A stretch of 64,000 bases of DNA. Origin: Weissella confusa (GTDB lineage: Bacteria > Bacillota > Bacilli > Lactobacillales > Lactobacillaceae). Shown one piece after another: positions 56,693 to 64,000 of this stretch; within the stretch, counting starts at the first letter, position 1; every line of letters starts with the position of its first letter. Where the stretch lies: NCBI GenBank assembly GCA_041871065.1, contig CP168942.1:554001-618000 (forward strand). Reading direction: 5' to 3'. The notes beneath the pieces were generated by a model. It worked only from the letters and a program-made list of their open reading frames with translations. It did no database searches and was not told where the DNA came from. Position numbers and translations under genes: made by a program.

Positions 56693-57937
56693 ATGAATAT
56701 CGGACTATTCACGGATACCTATTTCCCGCAGGTTTCCGGGGTCGCAACATCGATTCAAACGTTGCGACGTCAATTGGAAGCTAACGGACATAAGGTTTAT
56801 ATTTTTACGTCTACCGATCCGAAGGTAAAAAAGGGGACGCTTGAGCCGAACATCTATCGTTTTGCAAGTTTGCCATTCGTTGGATTTAAGGATCGACGCA
56901 TTACATATCGTGGTGCGATTCAGGCCGTACAATTAGCTAAAAAACTACAACTTGATATCGTACACACGCAAACTGAGTTTTCGCTCGGCGTAATGGGGAA
57001 GTTTGTTGCACGTCAATTGAAGATTCCAGTTGTACATACGTTCCACACGAATTATGAAGACTACTTGCACTACATTGCTAACGGTAAGATTATTCGCCCA
57101 GGTAGTGTGGCTGTGATTGCCCGCAACTTTATGGCAGGTATGACCGGTATTATTTCGCCATCACGTCAGACATACGATACGTTGATGAAGTATAAGGTGA
57201 AGGCGCCGATTGAGATTATTCCAACCGGTGTTAATGTGCTTCACTCACCGGCAGAAGACACGAGTGTTGCCCTACGTGAAAAATTAGGTCTTAAGCCAGA
57301 GACACCAGTGGTATTATCATTGGGACGCGTTGCTTTTGAAAAGAACCTTGATGATGCGATATCAGTATTTGCTGAAGCTTTGGAAGAGGTGCCGGATGCG
57401 ATGTTTGTCATCGTTGGGGGTGGCCCAGCAATGTCAGCTTTGCAAGAGCACGTTTCAGCATTAGAGATTGACGATCATGTTATTTTTACTGGAGAGGTCA
57501 ATCACAACGATGTCTACGGTTACTATAAGATGGGAGATGTCTTTGTTTCAGCCTCAGTTTCTGAAACGCAAGGTCTAACCTTCATCGAAGCAATGACCGC
57601 TGATACACCAGTTGTTGCTATTCACAGTCCATATCTTGATACCATCGTGACTGATGAAAACATTGGAACGTTGGTTGATGATAGTTTTGGACTACTTGAG
57701 CCGATGGTCATGTATCTTAAGGCTAAGGCGACGGGTGAGACGATTGGCAATCCTGAGACACGGGCAGCTGTGTTGCATGAGATTGACGAACGAACATTTG
57801 GTAAACATGTCATTGATTTCTATGCAGAAGCGTTGGCTGTTTATCACGAAGAGGAGGATACGGAAGCTGCCGAAGCAAACGATGTGGAGTACTCAAAGAC
57901 ATTCCTGCTTCGGAATCCATTCCGACGAGATGATTAA
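56693..57937 (+). CDS. GT4 glycosyltransferase, probable diacylglycerol glucosyltransferase (LafA/BgsB-like)
   Basis: 414 residues. The start MNIGLFTDTYFPQVSGVATS is typical of alpha-monoglucosyl-diacylglycerol synthases; FHTNYEDYLHYI follows, and the donor-site E-x7-E motif is in SVSETQGLTFIEAM. Acceptor would be diacylglycerol and donor UDP-glucose (GalU at 7.6 kb). It heads a cluster with a second GT4 enzyme, a flippase-like protein and ltaS, the arrangement used to build and export the glycolipid anchor of lipoteichoic acid. Its stop overlaps the next start (TAATGA). Substrate assignment is from family and neighbours. Confidence 0.85.
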   Translation: MNIGLFTDTYFPQVSGVATSIQTLRRQLEANGHKVYIFTSTDPKVKKGTLEPNIYRFASLPFVGFKDRRITYRGAIQAVQLAKKLQLDIVHTQTEFSLGVMGKFVARQLKIPVVHTFHTNYEDYLHYIANGKIIRPGSVAVIARNFMAGMTGIISPSRQTYDTLMKYKVKAPIEIIPTGVNVLHSPAEDTSVALREKLGLKPETPVVLSLGRVAFEKNLDDAISVFAEALEEVPDAMFVIVGGGPAMSALQEHVSALEIDDHVIFTGEVNHNDVYGYYKMGDVFVSASVSETQGLTFIEAMTADTPVVAIHSPYLDTIVTDENIGTLVDDSFGLLEPMVMYLKAKATGETIGNPETRAAVLHEIDERTFGKHVIDFYAEALAVYHEEEDTEAAEANDVEYSKTFLLRNPFRRDD

Positions 57938-58968
57938 TGATTAGAATTACGATGTTTTCTTCAGCTGAAACGGTGCCTGGTCAAGGTGTTGGATCAGCCT
58001 ATCGTGAGTTGATAAATTTGTTGACGGCGCGGTTTAAAGATAAGTTTCAGGTCCGCATCAATAGTTTGGCGCCGGCTGATATCAGTCACTACCACACCAT
58101 TGATTTTTGGTTCTATTTGAACACGTTCTTGCCTGGCCGTGGCCGTCGCATTGGATATGTTCACTTTCTACCCGAGACGCTAGAGGGGTCGATTAACCTT
58201 CACTGGCCGGTTAAGAATATTTTTTATTGGTACGTGATGGCGTTTTATAAGCGCATGGATCACATTGTTGTCGTTAACCCAACGTTCATCGATAAACTGG
58301 TGGCCTTAGGGGTTAAGCGTGAAAAAGTCACGTACATTCCGAACTTTGTCACGAAGACGCAATTCCATCCGCTACCAGATGATCAAAAGGTGGCACTACG
58401 AAAGCAATTTGGGATTGACCAAGATGCGTTTGTTGTCTTGGGCGTTGGTCAAATTCAAGAGCGTAAAGGTATCTGGGATTTCATTGCCATGGCAAAAGAT
58501 AATCCCGACTGGACGTTTGTTTGGGTTGGCGGGTTCTCATTTGGGTCAATCACTGCTGGTTACGACGAACTGAAAAAGGTTTTGGCAAATCCACCAGCTA
58601 ACCTAAAATTCCCAGGAATTGTTGATCGTGCAGTTATCAACGGTTATTACAATGCGTCAGATGTTTTCCTATTGCCAAGTTATACGGAGTTGTTCCCGAT
58701 GTCTGCTTTAGAGGCATTTAGCACGGGAACGCCAACGGTCTTGCGTGATTTGGACTTGTACCGCGCTATTATCGATGGCTACTACCTCGCGGGTTCAGAC
58801 CGTGAAGCAATGCAATCGCAATTAACAGCGTTGCATGACCAACCTGAACTACGTGAACAACTGTCAAAGCAAGCGTTGGCTGCGTCTGAGCGTTACTCTG
58901 CTGATTATGTAGCAGGTATTTGGGAGCAATTCTATACCGAGCAAGCGGGCTTGAAAAACAAGGGGTAA
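57937..58968 (+). CDS. GT4 glycosyltransferase, second sugar of the glycolipid anchor (LafB/BgsA-like)
   Basis: 343 residues. GT4 fold with a VLGVGQIQERKGIWDF donor-side turn and the E-x7-E motif in SYTELFPMSALEAFSTG. N-terminal YRELINLLTARF and GYVHFLPETLEGS match the group that adds a second hexose to glucosyl-diacylglycerol. It is translationally coupled to the previous enzyme; only four bases separate it from the flippase-like gene. Sugar (glucose or galactose) not determinable. Confidence 0.82.
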   Translation: MIRITMFSSAETVPGQGVGSAYRELINLLTARFKDKFQVRINSLAPADISHYHTIDFWFYLNTFLPGRGRRIGYVHFLPETLEGSINLHWPVKNIFYWYVMAFYKRMDHIVVVNPTFIDKLVALGVKREKVTYIPNFVTKTQFHPLPDDQKVALRKQFGIDQDAFVVLGVGQIQERKGIWDFIAMAKDNPDWTFVWVGGFSFGSITAGYDELKKVLANPPANLKFPGIVDRAVINGYYNASDVFLLPSYTELFPMSALEAFSTGTPTVLRDLDLYRAIIDGYYLAGSDREAMQSQLTALHDQPELREQLSKQALAASERYSADYVAGIWEQFYTEQAGLKNKG

Positions 58969-58972
58969 GTCA

Positions 58973-59983
58973 ATGACGAGACGGAATGGCATTGTTTTTA
59001 CCATTATGATGCTAATTGGTTTGGGGATTTTTTACTGGTCTTTCCGTAAGATTAGTTGGACGCAATTTGCATCGGAAGTTAAAAACGCGAATTGGTGGTG
59101 GCTGATTGTTGCGGTTGGCGCGATGGTCGTCTATCTGTTGTTAGAAGCGGTTGTGGTTAAAATATTTGTTGACGATGCTCATGAAAAGCTGAGTTGGCGT
59201 GATGCTATTCGAGTACCCTTGGTTGAACAATTAGGGAATGGTATTACACCGTTCGCTACTGGTGGGCAACCTATGCAAATGATTACCCTTGCACAAGCGG
59301 GCATTGATCCTGGGCGTGCGGGTTCGATTTTGTTAATGAAGTTTGTGGTTTATCAAGGCATGATTGTCGTTAATTTTTTGATGGCCTTAACAATTGGTTA
59401 CCACTACATTGCCGACAAACTACACGCGTGGGCAATCTTGGTTTTAATTGGTTTTGTGATTCATTTAGCAGTGATTGTGGGACTTTTGTTGGTGATGTAC
59501 TGGCCGACATTGACGCGCACGATGGTTTTGCTAGTGTTTAAACCAATCAGCTGGTTCCGACCAGCGTTAGTTGAAAAGTGGAAGGGCGTTGTTGACGAGA
59601 AGATTGATAATTTTCATCGTGAAAGTGTCCGCATGAGTCATGATTGGCCAGCACTGGTCAAAGCGATTGTGGTCACGTTCTTCCAGATGGCGTTTTACTA
59701 CTTAATCCCGTACTTCATTTTGTTGGGATTAGGGGTATCGCCAATTAATGTTGTTTTGGTGACGGCATTACACGTGCTAATTGTGATGGTAATTTCGTTG
59801 TTCCCAATCCCGGGTGGGACTGGTGGAGCGGAAGCGGGCTTTGCAGTCTTGTTCTCACAGTTCTTGCCATCTGCATCTGTATTGCTATTCGCCATGATGA
59901 TTTGGCGTTTGATTACCTACTACCTGGGGATGTTTGCAGGTATCGTTGCCTTTAATCTGAATGCAGCGAAGAGAAGGAAATAA
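58973..59983 (+). CDS. Lysylphosphatidylglycerol synthase transmembrane-domain protein (LafC-like, putative flippase)
   Basis: 336 residues with about eight membrane spans, UPF0104 / LPG_synthase_TM family. Family motifs RVPLVEQLGNGITPFATGGQP and LFPIPGGTGGAEAGFAVLF are present. The soluble aminoacyl-transferase domain of MprF is missing, so it does not lysinylate lipids. In Listeria and enterococci such proteins sit with the glycolipid synthases and are thought to help move the anchor lipid outward. Ribosome site aaggggt overlaps the previous gene end. Confidence 0.85.
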   Translation: MTRRNGIVFTIMMLIGLGIFYWSFRKISWTQFASEVKNANWWWLIVAVGAMVVYLLLEAVVVKIFVDDAHEKLSWRDAIRVPLVEQLGNGITPFATGGQPMQMITLAQAGIDPGRAGSILLMKFVVYQGMIVVNFLMALTIGYHYIADKLHAWAILVLIGFVIHLAVIVGLLLVMYWPTLTRTMVLLVFKPISWFRPALVEKWKGVVDEKIDNFHRESVRMSHDWPALVKAIVVTFFQMAFYYLIPYFILLGLGVSPINVVLVTALHVLIVMVISLFPIPGGTGGAEAGFAVLFSQFLPSASVLLFAMMIWRLITYYLGMFAGIVAFNLNAAKRRK

Positions 59984-59985
59984 AC

Positions 59986-60240
59986 ATGAGTCGAGAAAGT
60001 GATTTGGTACAGATTGCACAACGCATTCGTGCCATGATGATTGACGATCGTGAAGAAATCCAAACCCGCCATTTTGACGCGTTTGGGGTGACGGTGGTGA
60101 CAGTAGTCTACGACCGTCCGTCAAAGGTCTTTGCGGTTGAAGGTCTACGTGATAATAATCGGCGCTTTGCATTTGACGATGCCGATTTAGTCGCGATTGA
60201 TATTTATGAGGCGCTACAAGACTTTAAGGAAACCTTTTAA
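59986..60240 (+). CDS. DUF1797-like (YktA-type) small protein, 84 aa
   Basis: Soluble, mixed alpha/beta. Helix at the start (DLVQIAQRIRAMMID), strands with TRHFDAFGVTVVTVVYDR, and the end FAFDDADLVAIDIYEALQDF, which matches the DUF1797 pattern FDDIDLVAIEIYELL as I remember it. Function of the family is unknown. It lies two bases after the flippase-like gene and before ltaS. Confidence 0.72.
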   Translation: MSRESDLVQIAQRIRAMMIDDREEIQTRHFDAFGVTVVTVVYDRPSKVFAVEGLRDNNRRFAFDDADLVAIDIYEALQDFKETF

Positions 60241-60347
60241 ATAGTTGACCACATGCGCGATTATTTAAGACGATTTTATGTTTCTTTAATGGAAGAGCGG
60301 TATACTGAATATTGTAATTTTTAAGGTCAAATGGACCTAGAGAGAAA

Positions 60348-62528
60348 ATGGAGCGTAATAAAATGCAACGAGTAGTTTCAGTCATCAAGAAATGGTGGCC
60401 AGACTTCAACTCAACTGTAGGCTTCTTTATGCTATCGGTCTTCTTGGTATGGTTGAAGACGTATTGGGCATATAAGACTAACTTTTCACTGGGTGTACAA
60501 GGAACGTTACAAGAGTTCTTGTTGTTCTTGAACCCAATTCCAACGGCAATTATTTTGCTCGGAATTGCGTTGTACTTCCGTGGACGTATCGCTTACTGGT
60601 TGATGTTGCTAATTAACCTTGTGCAATCAATTTGGCTATTCGCCAATATGTTGTACTACCGTGAGTTCTCTGATTTCTTGTCATTGAACATCATGGGGTC
60701 TGGTGGGTCAGTTGAAAATAACTTGGGTAAGTCAATTGCGGGAATTATTCACGTATCTGACTTCCTGGTCTTTGTTGATATTATTGTCTTGATCGTCCTT
60801 TTGCTAACGAAGGTTATTAAGGTCGATAAGACGGCGGTCCAAAAGCGCTTTGCTGCTTTGGTGACTGTATTCGGTGTTTTGTTGATGTTTGTTGGTTATG
60901 GTATTGCTTCTAAGGACCGTTCAGGGCTTTTGACGCGTACGTTTGATAACAACTACATCGTTAAGTATCTTGGTTTGAATGAGTATGCAGCATATAACAT
61001 TTTCAAGACGAAGCAGACTGCGGATGTTAAGAAAGAAGCTAAGGCATCAGACCTAGATAAGATTAAGAAGTTTGTTGATGGTAACAAGACGTTGGAAAAC
61101 TCTGTTTACTTCGGTAAGGAGAAGGGTAAGAACGTCATCATGTTCCACTTGGAGTCATTCCAACAATTCTTGATTGATTACAAAGTAAATGACGTTGAAG
61201 TAACGCCAAACTTGAATGCGTTCTATCACGATCAAAATACATTGGCCTTTGATAACTTCTATAACGAAGTTGGTCAAGGTAAGACGGCCGATGCCGAAAC
61301 AATGTTGGAGACGGGATTGTTTGGTACCGCGTCTGGTTCAGCAATGGTTAACTACGGTACATCTAATACGTACCAAGCCGTGCCAGCTATTTTGGACCAG
61401 AAGGGTTACACGACGGCCGCCTTCCACGGTGACGTTGCCTCATTCTGGAACCGTGATAACACGTATAAGTCTTGGGGATATGATTACTTCTTTAGTAAGC
61501 CATACTTCAAGGATGCGGATAACGCGAACTACAACATTGGTTATGGTATGAAGGATAAGATTTTCTTGCAGGATTCTGCTAAGTATCTTGAGCAACTGCC
61601 ACAACCATTCTATTCAAAGATTATTACAGTGACGAACCACTATCCATATGACTTGGATAAGCAAAACATTTCAATTGAGAAGACGACGACCGGCGACAAG
61701 ACTGTCGATGGTTATGTGCAAACGGCACGTTATCTTGATCAAGCATTCGGTGAATTCTTAGCCTGGATGAAGAAGTCAGGTTTGTACGATAACTCAATGA
61801 TTGTTTTGTACGGTGACCACTACGGTATTTCAGAGAATCACCCAGCAGCGATTGCAAAGTTGATGGGGAAGAGTTCTGTTAACTCATATGACTTGGCAAA
61901 CTGGCAAAAGGTACCATTCATTGTGCACGCGCCAGGCTTGCAAGGCGGTATTAACCACACGTATGGTGGTGAAATCGATGTGATGCCAACAATTTTGCAC
62001 TTGCTTGGTGTTTCAACGTCAGATAATGTGCAATTTGGTCAAGATTTGTTAGCACCTAACCGCAAGCAAGTTGTGCCATTCCGTAACGGTGACTGGGTAT
62101 CCGCTGAATACATGAAGTATGGTGGTAACTACTACGTTACAACGACTGGTACAAAGATTAAGCCAAAGGAAGATCCACGTGCTAAGCAAATTATCGATGA
62201 GACGCAAGCATACGTAGATAAGATGCTAACGTACTCAGATGATGTGCAAACAGGTGACTTGCTACGCTTCTATACACCAGAGGGATTCAAGAAGGTCAAT
62301 AAGAAGGACTACTCATATAAGAAGACCGATGGACTTGCTCTCTTGAAGAAGATGGATAAGCAAAGCGATACGACTTTGATTGATCAGCACAACCACACGT
62401 CTACAATGAGTGACTATGTGACGGATGCGCCTGAATTAGGTGGACAACCACAAACAATTCAACAAGCTGTTTCAAGTAGTGGATCTTCAAGTGAAGAAAC
62501 ACCAACCGACGACACAGCACAACAATAG
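60348..62528 (+). CDS. ltaS: Lipoteichoic acid synthase LtaS family
   Basis: 726 residues. Five N-terminal membrane spans (about 18-200), linker, then an extracytoplasmic sulfatase-type domain from about 255: metal ligand Glu in IMFHLESFQQFLIDYKV, catalytic Thr in VGQGKTADAETML (about 313), VLYGDHYGISENH with the later Asp/His ligands. It polymerises glycerol phosphate from phosphatidylglycerol onto the glycolipid anchor. The C-terminus is a Ser/Glu/Thr tail (SSGSSSEETPTDD). ATG 60363 is an alternative start with ggag nine bases upstream. Terminator follows. Confidence 0.94.
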   Translation: MERNKMQRVVSVIKKWWPDFNSTVGFFMLSVFLVWLKTYWAYKTNFSLGVQGTLQEFLLFLNPIPTAIILLGIALYFRGRIAYWLMLLINLVQSIWLFANMLYYREFSDFLSLNIMGSGGSVENNLGKSIAGIIHVSDFLVFVDIIVLIVLLLTKVIKVDKTAVQKRFAALVTVFGVLLMFVGYGIASKDRSGLLTRTFDNNYIVKYLGLNEYAAYNIFKTKQTADVKKEAKASDLDKIKKFVDGNKTLENSVYFGKEKGKNVIMFHLESFQQFLIDYKVNDVEVTPNLNAFYHDQNTLAFDNFYNEVGQGKTADAETMLETGLFGTASGSAMVNYGTSNTYQAVPAILDQKGYTTAAFHGDVASFWNRDNTYKSWGYDYFFSKPYFKDADNANYNIGYGMKDKIFLQDSAKYLEQLPQPFYSKIITVTNHYPYDLDKQNISIEKTTTGDKTVDGYVQTARYLDQAFGEFLAWMKKSGLYDNSMIVLYGDHYGISENHPAAIAKLMGKSSVNSYDLANWQKVPFIVHAPGLQGGINHTYGGEIDVMPTILHLLGVSTSDNVQFGQDLLAPNRKQVVPFRNGDWVSAEYMKYGGNYYVTTTGTKIKPKEDPRAKQIIDETQAYVDKMLTYSDDVQTGDLLRFYTPEGFKKVNKKDYSYKKTDGLALLKKMDKQSDTTLIDQHNHTSTMSDYVTDAPELGGQPQTIQQAVSSSGSSSEETPTDDTAQQ

Positions 62529-62533
62529 TACGA

Positions 62534-62566
62534 AAGCACTTCAGCACTTGCTGAGGTGCTTTTTTG
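62534..62566 (+). terminator. Terminator after ltaS
   Basis: gcacttcagca / tgctgaggtgc stem and six T. Confidence 0.92.
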
Positions 62567-62607
62567 CATCTCTGGATTGTTCGGAAAAATTCGATATAAC
62601 AAAGTAG

Positions 62608-62636
62608 TTGACGAACGTTCGTGGATGGGGTATATT
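62608..62636 (+). promoter_or_regulatory. rRNA upstream promoter P1 with internal palindrome
   Basis: TTGACG 62608-62613, 17 bases, TATATT 62631-62636. The 12-base palindrome acgaacgttcgt (62611-62622) overlaps the -35 and spacer. Confidence 0.65.
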
Positions 62637-62715
62637 ATTTAAGCACTCAAATGAGCGGTACAAAATGTATTCGATCAATGGGTTGTGATTCATAAAAAGA
62701 AGTTGAAATTGGTTG

Positions 62716-62744
62716 TTGACAATCGGTTAAGTCTTCTGTAATAT
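62716..62744 (+). promoter_or_regulatory. rRNA promoter P2
   Basis: TTGACA 62716-62721, 17 bases, TAATAT 62739-62744; near-duplicate of P3. Confidence 0.85.
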
Positions 62745-62810
62745 ATATTAAGTCGCTTCGGGGTATTTGATACTTATGAACGACATATGAAAATTGATTG
62801 AAATTAGTTG

Positions 62811-62839
62811 TTGACATTTCATTCTTTCTTCTGTAATAT
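62811..62839 (+). promoter_or_regulatory. rRNA promoter P3
   Basis: TTGACA 62811-62816, 17 bases, TAATAT 62834-62839. The surrounding block 62798-62850 repeats 62703-62755 with few changes. Confidence 0.88.
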
Positions 62840-63013
62840 GTATTAAGTCGTCAAGGTGACGACGTAGGTCATTGAAAACTGAATATCGTTTCGATGAAAC
62901 AAATGTGTAGGGTCATCAAGCTAAGCTTGATGCAAAAACATTTGCGAAGTCAATTCGCTAGTAAATTTGTTTAACTTCTATTAAACAACAAAAATTGAGT
63001 TATACTCAAACTT
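62840..63013 (+). other. rRNA operon leader
   Basis: No gene. Contains gtcattgaaaactgaata (typical of lactobacillus rRNA leaders and spacers), a perfect hairpin catcaagct / agcttgatg (62914-62932) and a gcgaa/ttcgc pair, probably part of the 16S processing stem. Confidence 0.7.

Positions 63014-64000
<987 letters not shown>

Overview
The window is chromosomal DNA of a low-GC Gram-positive lactic acid bacterium, most likely Weissella of the confusa/cibaria group. The 16S rRNA fragment at the right end agrees with what I remember of that group, and the gene set fits a heterofermentative lactobacillus relative: HPr kinase with HPr/Enzyme I, CcpA-type cre sites, a PyrR attenuator, cdaA-cdaR-glmM, LTA synthesis and phosphotransacetylase. 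No database search was possible, so the species is inference.

Layout. 1-2.3 kb: 3' end of a spermidine/putrescine ABC operon (potB fragment, potC, potD). 2.4-5.1 kb: surface cyclophilin, a universal stress protein, a promoter-to-terminator structured RNA and a solitary RelB/DinJ-like antitoxin. 5.1-8.8 kb: PF04020 membrane protein, hprK, gpsA, galU. 9-13.2 kb: a 1417-residue serine-rich surface protein with leucine-rich repeats and a membrane anchor instead of LPXTG. 13.3-20.6 kb: trxB, fabH, ptsHI with cre sites, tpiA, eno. 20.8-30.2 kb: two MFS exporters, secG-rnr-smpB, an alpha/beta hydrolase, a glutamine-type ABC transporter. 30.2-31.6 kb (minus): a guanidine-I riboswitch ahead of a YkkC-like SMR exporter and a frameshifted YkkD-like partner. 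31.7-41.6 kb: ung, pta, tsaE, GNAT, exonuclease, murB, CPA1 antiporter, then cdaA-cdaR-glmM. 41.7-46.1 kb: two paralogous proteins, each looking like two Rgg-type regulators fused end to end, with a 34-codon gene on the opposite strand between them. 46.16-46.71 kb: a 551-bp GC-rich giant imperfect palindrome. 46.8-55.9 kb: PyrR attenuator and pyrB-pyrC-carA-carB-pyrD-pyrF-pyrE. 55.95-56.6 kb: a second, about 470-nt structured RNA whose promoter -35 lies inside a full-consensus cre site, then two perfect hairpins. 56.7-62.5 kb: glycolipid-anchor glycosyltransferases, a flippase-like protein, a DUF1797-like protein and ltaS. 62.6-64 kb: tandem rRNA promoters and the start of an rRNA operon.

How it works together. 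hprK and ptsHI supply the Ser46-phosphorylated HPr that drives CcpA, and CcpA sites sit on the ptsHI promoter and on the large RNA at 55.99 kb. glmM, murB, cdaAR, galU and the glycolipid/ltaS cluster all feed the cell envelope.

Most unusual: the CcpA-site-controlled large RNA, the giant palindrome, the double-headed Rgg-like pair with its antisense small gene, and the riboswitch-controlled exporter pair with a broken second subunit. Functions of the first three are not known to me; they are reported as structures seen in the sequence.
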